Of a DNA stretch of 64,000 nucleotides, positions 1 to 10,591 are shown one piece after another. The position numbers and the translations under genes are program-made. Below the pieces are notes generated by a model. It did not search any database, was not told the origin of the DNA, and saw nothing but the letters and a program-made list of their open reading frames with translations. Position 1 is the stretch's first letter, and each line of letters begins with the position of its first letter. The DNA is from Loxodes magnus (taxonomy: Eukaryota; Ciliophora; Karyorelictea; Loxodida; Loxodidae): assembly GCA_946699065.1 (NCBI GenBank), contig CAMPDV010000102.1, forward strand, positions 372,001-436,000, given 5' to 3'.

Positions 1-549
1 AGAGTATAGCAATTATTAATGCAACTATAGTTATAAGTTAAATCTTAAGATTTACTTACACTATAAAAGTGCTTTTTTACCCTATATGAGTGATTAATTA
101 TCTTTGTTGTGTTTACTAGTTGGAATATCCATTTAATGAAATATATGAAAAGTATAAGTATTATAACTATATTATAAAAGGATAGTCTAGATACTCAGTT
201 CTTATATTCCCTCTATTTACTATCTTCCTTTATAGTTAATAATTACTATTTATTCAGTCTTGGTTCTTTTAAATCTTTAAAGGACTAAAGCATTAATAAA
301 ATTTAAAAGAGTAGACTGTAGTAAATAGATATAAAGCTAGATAGAAATAAAAGGAAATAAGAGAATCATCTCAGATTAAAAAAGACTAAACTAGGTAAAA
401 ATAAATAAGAAGAGAAGGCTATGTGTTAAAGTTACACTAGCAGCAGGTAATTAGTAACAGGAAGAATAAGAGTAGAGATTAGATAGTAGTTAAAAGCATT
501 TGTCTGTTTAATTTAACTTTAATTAATTTTTAATATCAAAAATAGAAAG
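1..549. other. AT-rich intergenic stretch
   Basis: I see no gene here. The sequence is AT-rich with many TAA/TAG triplets and no frame resembling a known protein. The 3' end should hold the promoter and short leader of the PHAF1-like gene. Confidence 0.5.
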
Positions 550-1524
550 ATGCAAGATATTATTTAGCCAGGAGTAGGCATTTTACCTCATTTTTAGTTA
601 TAAATGACAATAAACTAGACCGTTAATTAAATCTAAATGCAGAGCAGCTCAATTTCAGAAGTTAAGCTTTATCTTACTCAAAACTAATGTGACGCTATTT
701 ATATGTAATTTACTTGAAATGGAAGAAAGTTCTAGCTATAATTTGATAAGGTCTATTAGAAGTTAGAAGTTATAACACTATTTAATGAGGAAAGGCAGCT
801 CACTATTTAAGAGAAATAATTTGAAACTTCATTAAAAGAAACTTGCAAATCCTTTGATGTTGATACCAAATAAGTTTAACAGTTAAGTGGAGGATTCAAA
901 ATGCTATAGTTGAATGGATTGGCTTTTATTTTTGACTCTAGAACAAATAATATTATTAAAGTTATAATTCATAGCTGAAAAGATTTGAATGTAGAGCCTC
1001 AAAAATAGAATATGAGCAAGATTCATGAAGTAACTTACAAAATTCAATCTTAAGAAATTTCTATCAAGTTGTAAGATCAACTTGAAGTAAGAAAAATTAA
1101 ATTTGGAGATCTTCCTGAAGATATCTTAAAATAGATTGGCAAACCAAATGTGGAGGATTATCTTGAGTTTATTTATTAAAGCAACATTATTCAAGCTTAT
1201 AGCTGGAAGTATTTCAATTTAGGTTTAGAATTCATATTTTGTAGTGAGTAGCATATTCTTCTAAACATAGTACTTCATTGTAATAGCGTCTATTCTTACT
1301 GGTTTGATTTATTTACTCGTTGCCATTTTTAATTAGAAATTGAAGATCAGATTATACAACCTCATACTTCACTTATATAGATGACTAATAATCCTAAAAT
1401 ACAATTAGCAGAGTTAAAGGATGAGAATTAAACAGATTAGACCACTAAATATTATAAATGTCAGAACTTGATTTTTCAAATTTGTTAAGAAGATATTGAA
1501 TGTATATTCATCAGTCCTTCGTGA
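550..1524 (+). CDS. PHAF1: PHAF1 / UPF0183 (C16orf70-like) phagophore-associated protein
   Basis: Read with TAA/TAG=Gln and TGA=Trp this is one intronless frame of 324 residues ending in TGA. In animals the family protein pairs with BCAS3 and the complex is recruited to the phagophore during autophagy; it is soluble. The N-terminus aligns with the family's opening (a PGxG stretch, then a helix, then a strand pair ending KLEVITLF). The best match is the central block FGDLPEDILKQIG followed by LGLEFIFC and IVLHCNS, equivalent to the family's GDSxQDVLxxLG, LGVDILFD and FVLHTN. The start at 550 is chosen because the frame is similar to the family from there on; a later in-frame ATG at 637 would drop the conserved first 29 residues. 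Internal TGA codons supply Trp in FTWNGR and HSWKDL. Its partner family BCAS3 lies under 2 kb downstream. Confidence 0.85.
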
Positions 1525-2732
1525 GGAAGTGGAAATATAATTGATATTTATCAGCTTAATTTAAATAGATTTTATTTCATTAATTAGTTATTTCAGCTCT
1601 TTAATAGCTTATCAAATCTGCTTTCTTAGTTCAAGCTTTTAATTAATTTCTCTATTCTTCTTAACACGAAACTAATTCTACTTATCTAGCGCTTATTTTC
1701 TTTAAGTGAAGATTTCTTAATATATGGCATAAAAATTAAAATAGTTAGGTTAAAAGTGTTTTAATTTATTAGTTAAATATCCTTTTTTATTTAAAAGGAA
1801 TGCTTTTACTTTATAGCTTTATAATTAAGCTTTAATAAAGTATAATAATCTAACTTTATTGTTCTATTAGGATCATTTTAAAACCATTTATATTCTTTAT
1901 TAGCATAAATTTAAAAAATTTCATCCGTTATCTATCATTTTTCTTTATTCTTATGTTATTCTTTAATAAGACTCTCAAGATCTAACTCCTTTCATCTCAA
2001 ATTAAAACTTAAGAAATTCCCTTTTTAATTGAAATTTAAAACCTGATTATGTAACTTTAGCCATTTATTATTTTTTCGATAAAGTATTCACAATATTAAA
2101 TTTGATAAGCAGCTTGAATATTTGGCTTACCAAATCCAATTATTAAAGATATAATTCTATTAATGTATCTAAGCTTCCTATAGTAAACTATGATATAACT
2201 CTTTAGTTATTTATTTCTATATCCCTTTTAATTATTTTTCCAATAGATAAACTATTTTGAATGAGCATACTAGCATACATCAAATACCATTAAGCTGAGC
2301 TTTTCTAAACTTAGTCCTAAAATATTATATCTTCTGATATTGGTAATAAATAAAGAGTACTAGTAATGTAAGTTAGATTGGTAGCAAGCTTAAGCATTTA
2401 CAAATGACATTATAAATACTTATTAAAGAGCTTAGATTTAATTAGAGGAATTAATTTTAGCAAGGATGTTAATTAACTTTGCTAGGGTCATTAATTTTAA
2501 TAGATTAACTTTAAAATCAACTAAATTATTGATTATTAACTAGTTCCTCTTTCTATATACATTCATTTTGATTTTATTAAGTATAAAAGGCTAGTTTGAA
2601 AGAGTGAGTTAACTTTGCTTTAAAAGAGATTTTGAAAGGTAAGTAGTAAGAGTTGGTGATTTAGAATGGCAATGGTATTTTATTTGAAGTTGTTTATTTA
2701 AACAAATATTTTTTGTGCCATTTCTAGTAAAA
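1525..2732. other. Intergenic stretch without visible gene
   Basis: About 1.2 kb of AT-rich DNA between the PHAF1-like gene and the eS7 gene. Open frames exist because only TGA stops, but they are rich in Gln, Ile, Leu and Asn and resemble no family. The last part must hold the eS7 promoter. Confidence 0.45.
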
Positions 2733-3331
2733 ATGTACAACGCTAAGTCTAAAATTCTTAAAAAGGAAGAACCATCGACTTAGGAGTTTAACGTGGCAAA
2801 AGCTTTATATGATCTTGAAATGTCTAATCAGGAACTTAAGGCTGATCTTCACGAAGTTTATATAACCAAAGTACAAGAATTTTCTGCAGTCTTAAAGGGA
2901 GCAGAAAAGAAGGCGTTGATCGTATTCATACACTTTAGATCTCTTAAACCTTTACAAAGAGCTCACGTTAAAGTTGTTGAAGAGCTTGAAAAGAAGTTTA
3001 AGATGCCTGTAGTGATTTTAGCTCAACGATAAATCCTAAGTAAACATATGTCAAAAGGAAAGACTAGAGCAAGAAACAAGACTCTAACTGCTGTCCATGA
3101 AGCTATCCTCGAAGACCTCGTATTTCCAGCTAACATTGTTGGCAAGAGAATCCGTATGAAAGTAGACGGTTCAAGAGTTTTTAAAATGTAAGATTTTATT
3201 GTAGATTAATAGATCCTTTGGATGTAAAGGTCTTGGAGGAAAAGCAAGACGTTCTAGAAGCGGTATACCGAAAGTTAACGAACAAAGACATTATCATATA
3301 GTACCCTTAGAATAGAGATTTCCCAGTTTGA
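2733..3331 (+). CDS. RPS7: Small ribosomal subunit protein eS7
   Basis: A 193-residue protein of the 40S subunit, needed for small-subunit assembly and 18S rRNA maturation. It follows the eS7 pattern along its whole length: an N-terminal helix ending [13 protein letters not shown], the strand [12 protein letters not shown], the [17 protein letters not shown] segment, the very conserved [18 protein letters not shown] equivalent (here [16 protein letters not shown]), then [16 protein letters not shown] and the C-terminal [16 protein letters not shown]. The last part lies in a different frame from the first; removing a 17-nt GTAAG...TAG intron at 3188-3204 restores [20 protein letters not shown]. 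The start at 2733 gives the usual length. The gene ends in TGA, 78 nt before the BCAS3-like start. Confidence 0.97.
3188..3204 (+). other. 17-nt spliceosomal intron in eS7
   Basis: GTAAGATTTTATTGTAG. Removing it joins two frames that both match eS7, so its ends are fixed by protein similarity. Confidence 0.92.
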
Positions 3332-3409
3332 GTAGAACTTGATAAATACTATTAAATTAAATAAATTACAATTATATAACTTTCAGTCCTTTTTATCCAA
3401 TAATTCAAA

Positions 3410-5440
3410 ATGTGAAACTAATTAAAAAAAACACTTCAGAATTATATTTAGCCACAAGGTGAAGATCCTATCCTCTATGTTCATGTAGCTCCATTCTTAT
3501 CAAGAACTTGCTGCTTCTTGGGGTTCTATAATGGATATAGTATTTGAGATTTGACTTAGTCTAGTAATCTTGGAATTGGAGGACAAACATTTAATTTATA
3601 CTCGATTGATCCTGCTTGTATATATTCGAAGATAGATGTTGCTATTCATGTAATAAAACCACTAAAGTCTAGCAACTATTTAGGGTTAGTTTCAAAGTCT
3701 AACTAATAAGATTTTCCTAGAAACATTATAAAATTCCAAAATTTTATTGAGAAACAAATACAAGTAAAATAGTTCGATGGCTCTATTGATGACTTTACCA
3801 GTTCTGAATATTTTATCCTTGTAGCTTTTGAGGGAGGAAATATAAAAATATTGAGTTAGAAGTTTGAAGATATATATACAATTTAGTAGGTTATACCTGT
3901 CTAATTTACGATAGCTATTCCTATAATGAGTCTTAATTGTAAAAATATGCTAGCATATAGTATCAAAAGGCTAAACGCTTAAATAATCAATAACATTTCC
4001 ACTGAAACGAAGTAACTTGAATCTGAAAGCTCTTCAACCTAGTAGTATGTCACTCAAAAAGTGAAAGATATTGGAAGTTTTGGATCAAATACTTTGATGA
4101 CTTATGCCTAAAAATAATATCAGCCCACAGGATAAGCTCATGAATAAATCTACGAAGGATTAGGCCATGTTACTATAATTGATCTTGAGAAGTTTAAGTA
4201 ATTTTCCAGTGATTTAGAAGGAAGTTAAAAGCTTCCTCTGCTATTTTTATAGAACTTGAACGAATAGTTTCTAATATGTGATTTTATAGCATACAAAGAA
4301 GAATTAAACATGATTAGTCTGAGTTGTAGTGGAAAGTTTCTTGCTACTACAAATGAGTTAGGACAATATATCAACGTTTATCGTATTCTACCACCTACAT
4401 AGCAATCCAATAAAAATCATTAATTAGTCTGTCAATTATTTAGAGGATACACACCAGCTTACATTAGCTAAATTTAATTTTCTGATAATGAAGAGTATAT
4501 TTGTGCGAATAGTCTGAAAAGCTCACATATCTTTAAAACAAAACAAGTATTTCAAAAAGTAAATAAAGCGTAGCCTACTGTTGAGGAGGTAAATAGGAGT
4601 TGAAAGATTGATCATGGAAATTATGTGAACAATTACATTATCTACGCTTACTTCAAGTTGACTGATTTCTAACTTCATAAGACCTACAATGAAAGCTAAC
4701 TTAATTCTGAATGCTTATCTCATTAGGTTCTAGAGAAAAACAAGTTGATGCAGATTTTATCCTTAAACAGCTAGGGAGTTTTCCAAATACATAACATTGA
4801 TGAAAATACAATAGAACAGATTTACGTAAAATGGATGGGAAGAGTGAACTAGTTACCTGAAATATTATAGCTCACTACACTCTCTTAAACATAAAACTGG
4901 CTTTAAAGATAAAACTCACATTCAAAGAATCTGAACTAAGAGTTGATGACTATGGATTCTTTGTCTAAACTGAAATAATGGAACCAACAAGCGATGGAAT
5001 AAAACTCCTAATGACTAATGCTTGCCAAAAATCCTCAGTTCAAATTTATCTACTATTAGCCTAAGACTACAATTGTATCAAAGATAATAGAAGAACCAAA
5101 AGCAATTTCTAATTATCAGGTATTAATAAAAAATTTTTCTCAGTAAGAGCCAATTTAAAAAATAGAAGACTGATAGAATATGGAAAAAAGTCTTAATTAG
5201 AAGTTTATTCAGAGTACATTTGAAGAATAATTTGAGCTAAAATAGCAGTCTCTTAATGAGGAATAAGCTTAGTAATTTATTGAAATTAATATTCATTAAA
5301 ATCATGCAGACCATGCTCTTAGTGGCACAGGTGAAAGGACTGAAGATGTCATGAGATGCACTACATTTAATTAGGAGGATGAATCGGGGTGGATTGTAAT
5401 GGAACATGAAGAAATAAAACAACAGACTGCTTAAAATTGA
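3410..5440 (+). CDS. BCAS3: BCAS3-like beta-propeller protein (ATG18-related)
   Basis: A 676-residue single frame. BCAS3 proteins are WD-repeat beta-propellers related to the PROPPIN/ATG18 family; in animals BCAS3 binds phosphoinositides and, together with PHAF1, associates with the phagophore. Here the N-terminal part has GIGGQTFNLYSID, and residues about 305-380 carry the family signature SGKFLATTNELGQYINVYR followed by a FRGYTPAYISQIQFSD segment. Near residue 540 WLMLAKNPQFKF matches the post-propeller segment. The second codon is TGA, read as Trp, and four more in-frame TGA codons follow (for example SIWDL and RSWKI), so reading through is required until the terminal TGA. A 24-nt GT...AG stretch near 5119-5142 could be an in-frame intron; I cannot tell. 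It follows eS7 closely on the same strand. Confidence 0.85.
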
Positions 5441-5639
5441 GATGAATTTAATATCAAATTATTTGTTTATTTTGTATAATTTGATCTCTTAAGTTTTGAT
5501 CTAATAAATAACTTATCAAAGAAAGATCAAAATAAGTATTTTAAATTAGAGATATTAATTAAGATACTTTAATTGCAAATTAACAGTGCATGTATGTAGA
5601 AATTCTTTCAAAATCAATTATAAAAGAAAAGATAATTAA

Positions 5640-7180
5640 ATGGAACGTTTTAAATTACTGAAAAACATAGGAGACGGTACTTTTGGGTCTGTTTAGAAAG
5701 CTGTGAATAGATAAACTAATGAAATAGTTGCAATTAAGAGAATGAAAAAAAAGTTTTATTCCTGGGAAGAGTGCATGCAACTACGTGAAGTGAAGAGTTT
5801 ACGTAAACTTAATCATTTTAATATCATCAAACTAAAGGAAGTTATTAGAGCCAATGATGAACTTTATTTTGTTTTTGAGTTTATGGAAAAGAACATTTAT
5901 CAGCTTATGAAAGAAAGAACTACTAATTTTTCGGAGAGCTAAGTGAGATCTATTATTTATCAAACTTTTTTAGGTCTTTGCTTTATGCATAAGCATGGAT
6001 TCTTTCATAGAGATTTAAAGCCTGAGAACCTTTTGTTTTAAAATGACATCGTCAAAATAGCTGATTTTGGGCTAGCAAGAGAAATAAGATCGAGGCCTCC
6101 TTTTACTGATTATGTATCCACGAGATGATATAGAGCTCCTGAAATTTTATTAAGATCTACAAATTATAGTTCTCCTGTTGATATATTTGCAATGGGAGCT
6201 ATTATGGCTGAGTTATATCTACTTAGACCATTATTTCCAGGAGCTAACGAGGCTGATTAAATATTAAAAATATGTTCCGTTCTAGGAACTCCAAATTAAT
6301 AAAATTGGCCTGAAGGATATAGATTGGCAGCTTAAATTGGGTTTTCTTTCCCTTAATTTGCTGCGACTCCTTTATCAACACTAATACCTAATGCTTCACT
6401 TGAAGGAATATAACTAATGAATGAATTAATGAATTGGGATCCTTCAAAAAGGCCTTCTGCCTAATAAGTATTATAGCATCCATACTTTGCTAATAATGTT
6501 CCTATTGAATAGAATCCAAGTCCTTAAGTGGATCGATAGCAAAACAATTAAATTACTAGTAGTTAATGAGATAATACGCCAATGTCAGCTAAAAAATACT
6601 CATCTGGAAGTAGCATTAAAAACTAATCAAGATAAAATGCATTTCTTCCTTAAATGAGCAGAGATCAATTCAAAATTCAGCCGGATTCAGGAAGCATCAA
6701 TCCAGTAAATTAAGGAATAAAAGGACCAGCTATTAAAGGCTATTAGAACAACATTTAGTCTAATTTTATCAGACCAATGGAATTCAAACCATCAGGAGTA
6801 CCAGGAAGTAATTTTTAAATATAGTAATTTAATAAGAATTTAATTAGCCTAAGCTTAAGCCAGTGCTAGGACAATAGGGAATCAATATTTTATAGTAGCA
6901 ACAAGCGGCTTTTAAGAACTATGGAAATTAATAATCTTAATTTGCATAAAATTTGTAAAACCACAACATTTCCTATAGTATTGAGAAATCAGAAGTTAAT
7001 AGTACCAATAGAAATGCCCCTTCACCTTTATAAGGAAAGTCAAATTATGAAGTATTGGGAAGAAAAAATGGAATTAATAGGAATTATAACTTTATAACTC
7101 CTACATAGCCTTCTTAGCCATTTTAGATGAATCCTGGAAATTTGATATCTAATAAAGGACTTGGCAGATATAGATTTTGA
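5640..7180 (+). CDS. RCK-family Ser/Thr kinase (MAK/ICK/LF4 type), ciliary length regulator
   Basis: A 507-residue kinase of the CMGC/RCK group, which in algae, worms and mammals limits ciliary length and acts on intraflagellar transport. The N-terminal domain (about residues 4-285) is complete: glycine loop GDGTFGSV, Lys33 in AIKRM, Glu50 in the C-helix, HRDLKPENL with catalytic Asp125, DFG Asp142, and the dual-phosphorylation motif TDY (156-158) in the loop [16 protein letters not shown] that is diagnostic for MAK/ICK. Trp163 of that motif is encoded by TGA, which proves the reassignment. The rest is a Gln/Asn/Ser-rich tail with a short basic end, GLGRYRF. The tail changes frame; a 17-nt intron at 6808-6824 restores it. 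It ends in TGA. The 5' neighbour stops 199 nt upstream. Confidence 0.97.
6808..6824 (+). other. 17-nt intron in the RCK kinase gene
   Basis: GTAATTTTTAAATATAG lies in the low-complexity tail. Removing it shifts into the frame that ends GLGRYRF-TGA; without it the frame meets a TGA earlier in poor sequence. Confidence 0.8.
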
Positions 7181-7810
7181 TTCTTATTTGTTTGGTTTAC
7201 TTAACTAACAAAGTCTCCTTTTTTTATCATAATATTAAACTATACTAAATTAAAGCACTTTACCACTATATTAAATCAAACTCTTTAAGAACCTTAGCAA
7301 CCATTTGCTAAATCTGCTCTTAGGTAGTATAAAGGTAAATGATAACTTTCACACTTTATGGTAGTTATATAAAGTTTAAATGATAGCTATATTCCTAGCT
7401 ATAGATAAGTAAATGTTCTTTTACTTCTGATAGGGTTAGAAGTATCTTATATACAATTAATAAGACTTTTATTTAGTTAAGTTATATGTTAATTTATTGA
7501 TATACTCTATTTAAAATAAATAAACTAATAAGACTTATATTCCTTATTACTGCAATGGCTATTATTTTTAAAGAGAAAATTATATTATAAAATAGAAAAT
7601 TTTGATTTAAGTTTGCTAGACAATGTCACAGCTCTGTCAAATAAAATACTGCGAAATTTTTAGCATGAATAGAGAATTAGATCTTATATTGTAGTTTATA
7701 TAGAAAATGAAGGAACTAATTTAAGTCCAAGATAGTAAGATGAATAATGTAATTTGGATTGAGTAGGGAAATTATATCAAAAACTTATTTTTAATGCTTA
7801 ATTTATAAAA
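7181..7810. other. Intergenic stretch without visible gene
   Basis: About 630 nt between the kinase and AMMECR1 genes. No frame resembles a protein family. It should include the AMMECR1 promoter. Confidence 0.45.
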
Positions 7811-8512
7811 ATGGCAGTTTAAGCGAACTCGTAAATGTGTGCTTTCTGTTTTGATATTCTTATAGAATTTTTAAAAGGAAGAGAATTTCAATCAACATTA
7901 AACAGCTTTAAATAAAAGGAAACTTAAAGCTCTTCACCTGTTGCCATTTTTATTACTTGGAAAATAAAGGAGAAAAGTGAGTATGAATTAAGAGGCTGTA
8001 CAGGATCTTTTGAGAAGAGACCTTTAATAGATTAACTTTATAAATTTTCAGTTTCTTCTGCTATTTATGATAAAAGGTTTGAGCCTGTTAGCATGTAAGA
8101 AGTTAAGAATTTAAAAGTGATTATTTCTATTTTGTCTGACTTAGAAGAGGCAAAAGATTGTTGAGATTGAGAAGTGGGAAAACATGGGATAGATATAAAG
8201 TTTAAAGTTTAGGATAAAAAATACTCGGCTACCTTCTTACCTGAAGTTGCTTTGCATCATAAATGATCCAAATAATAAACTTTGAATCATCTAGTTCATA
8301 AAGCAGGATGGCAAGATAGTATGTAAAATCTAGATATTAAACTATAACGATATACATCAAGTATATCTGAATTAACTTACCAAGAATATATTTAATTAAA
8401 AGAGCCTACCTAGGTAATTTCAAATTCAATAATAAAAGAGCATCATCCTAAACAACAAGATGAAGTTATGAAAAGCAATCCTAAGTGTTGTAATTTGTGC
8501 GTTGTGTTTTGA
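7811..8512 (+). CDS. AMMECR1: AMMECR1 homologue with C-terminal CaaX box
   Basis: A 233-residue intronless frame matching the AMMECR1 domain over its full length. The family is conserved from archaea to humans; its biochemical role is unknown. Visible landmarks are MCAFCFDIL near the N-terminus, the nearly invariant LRGCTGSF at 60-67 (LRGCIGTF in most members), the DWEVGKHGIDIKF block, ATFLPEVA, and the closing LTYQEY. The Trp of DWEVG is a TGA codon. The protein extends beyond the family's usual end with a polar linker and finishes KCCNLCVVF then TGA. The last four residues, CVVF, form a CaaX prenylation motif, with two further Cys just upstream that could be palmitoylated. Membrane anchoring is therefore likely (inference). 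Confidence 0.95.
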
Positions 8513-8643
8513 TCTTAATTGATAACTAAATCTATTAGTCTTATTAGATAGTCATTTCCTTATTGTGTTATCTATATTTTATGCATATGAATATACTTAA
8601 ATTAAATACCTTTTTAATATTTAGCTATATTTGCTAAGTAAAA

Positions 8644-9580
8644 ATGACTCTAATATCTTAGAAAGAAGATCAGATGTAAGTAGCATAACTTGAATACAAA
8701 AATAGATCTATAGACTAGTTATTATTTTAATATAATTAGCCTCATTTATTACATCTATTTAGATTTAGTAAAACATATCAGTCTATAAGTGTATTATAAT
8801 TAATCATTTACTAGGATATTTCATTTGCTACATCAAATAAATCAAGCGTTTAATTTTAATTTAGTTACTACTTCAAACAAGAGATTCAAGTTATACTAGA
8901 GCGTACTGCTGTAATTAGCATCAAGAGTAATGCAAAGTAATATAGTTATAGTATTATTCAAGCAAATTTGGTTTTCTTTAATTAAAAGATATGCTTTTCC
9001 TAGTCTTCTTTTTTCCTGTTTTTTTTTAGCTTAATGATATTTCATACTAACTTATGAGCAGTTAAGCTTAAGATTAATTTTATAGAGCTTTACGAGAGCC
9101 AGAATAATCTAAATGAAGTCTTAATGCTTTATTAATAAAAATTTCCAGTTTTAGAACATTTAAAAGTTAAGCAATGAACTTTAGAAAAATAGACAAATGG
9201 CTATAATTTCCTTATCTGTAGTTAACTATAAATATAATAAATAAGCAATAGGCAGTGCTAGATTATTCCTTGCTAACTAAGATATATTAATTCTTTAAGC
9301 TATATATATTCTTTAGTACCTCTCTTATTTCAAAAAGAGGGAAGAATCACTAAGATGTTACTTTGCTTATATTGCTTTATCTTATCTTTTGACATACTAT
9401 GTCATCACAATTTTAATAACATTAAATGATTTAATTACAGCTGACAAGTATGGAACATGTAGCATCATCCTCTAAAACTTAAAATGTAAGATTTAGCAAT
9501 TAAAGAGCATAAATAAGGGATATGAATATTAAGGATAAAGCTAAGTAATAAAAGCTAAATACCTCTGTTAATTAAATTGA
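8644..9580 (+). CDS. Possible multi-exon membrane protein, exon structure unresolved
   Basis: A frame opening with ATG at 8644 (MTLISQKEDQM) reads without TGA for about 400 nt and looks protein-like. A second frame, open from about 9040 to a TGA at 9578-9580, encodes AIGSARLFLANQDIL and then a strongly hydrophobic segment around SYLLTYYVITILITL, a good membrane helix. Joining them needs at least one short intron, which I could not place. The last part overlaps the next gene's first codons, so its true end may be an earlier TGA reached by splicing. I recognise no family. AT-rich non-coding DNA can look open under this code, so this call is weak. Confidence 0.3.
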
Positions 9581-10558
9581 TAGCTCCTCCCTTAAAATCG
9601 ATAATAGGTACCCTCAAATGTTTGCTAAGTATTCCTAGCCTAGAACTCCTCAAATTAAATTAATTAGTAAAAAGTAAACTCATATTAAGCTGAAACTCAA
9701 ATAAGACTGCTAAGAGTAAAAACAAACATAAGCTTCATTAAAGGATAAGCAAGCGAGAGATATGAAGTTAGTACAATAGAATGAGATAAACTAGGATTTC
9801 GTTTAGATAGACACAAGATAGCAGTAATGGCTCATTAAATGTTAAGTTGATAAAGTTTTACCTTCTCTGAAGATTAAAAATATTTATTTCAGAAGGAAAC
9901 TTTTTAGTTAGAATCTATCTCTTTTTGTTAAAAACTTTATTAAGGAAAGCTGACCAGCTACGAAGAACTGTAAATTTAGCATTTAGATAGATAATATCAC
10001 TAAGGCTCACTATATATCTATCTGGGGTAATAAAGCACCTATATCCATATGTTGTAAAAGTGGCTTTATTGTATAGCTTAGCTAAGCTGAGGAAAGTTTT
10101 GTCTATTGTAATAAATGCAACTTTAAATACTTTTTTACCATTCCAGACCACACAAAGAATTAAATTTGGAATTTCTTTCAAGATCAGAAGGAAAAATCCT
10201 TTTCATTACAAACCCTAAAGCAGAATTTAAAATTGAGAAGTGACTATTTTCAACGACATTAAGCTTCTAATAGATACTTAACCTAAGGAGATTACTTTCT
10301 ACAAACTGAAGAGTCATAAATTAACTACTGGAGTAATACTGACTTACTTGAATTTCCTTTGAGTACATAGAAAGATGATTCGTTATTTCAGAATAGGAAA
10401 TAAAAATAGATATTAGGTGGAAGAAATATAATTTGGAGGCTTCATACTCCTAATAAACAATGTACATTTTAATTGCTTGCTATAAATGGAATTTAGGTAC
10501 TTAAATATAAGAAATACAGAAGTAAAAACTTAAATCTGCTTATCATAGTAACAAATGA
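9450..10558 (+). CDS. Uncharacterised protein with Cys-pair motif, 3' end uncertain
   Basis: I do not recognise this gene. From ATG 9450 (alternative in-frame ATG 9522) the frame encodes a basic, Gln-rich N-terminus, then a folded-looking region with ISIWGNKAPISICCKSG, a VYCNKCNFKYFF element with a CxxC pair, and GGRNIIWRLHTPNKQ. One TGA is read as Trp (ESWPATK). The frame then runs into the next gene's coding region out of phase. A 23-nt GT...AG stretch at 10497-10519, if spliced, leads to a TGA at 10556-10558, giving about 361 residues and 33 nt to the next ATG. A 14-nt alternative would fuse it to the downstream gene. The overlap with the membrane-protein call upstream is unresolved. Confidence 0.5.
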
Positions 10559-10591
10559 TAGACTATATATTTTATCTATTTATTAAATAAA

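Noticed and set aside
2793..3032. Short standard-code open frames as separate genes (for example at 2793-3032, 19117-19371, 24088-24441)
   Set aside because: They are fragments of eS7 and the two cyclases cut by TAA/TAG that code for Gln; the full frames are continuous under the reassigned code.
5119..5142. 24-nt GT...AG segment in the BCAS3-like gene as an intron
   Set aside because: It keeps frame either way and other introns here are 16-19 nt; left as coding.
5640..7180. Kinase and other genes as frameshifted or stop-riddled pseudogenes
   Set aside because: All 'stops' fall at Gln or Trp positions and active-site residues are intact; the frame change is explained by a 17-nt GT...AG intron.
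9300..9350. Hairpin near 9318 (CCTCTC with AGAGGG) as a terminator
   Set aside because: Arms match imperfectly and it lies inside a possible coding frame; eukaryotic genes do not use such terminators.
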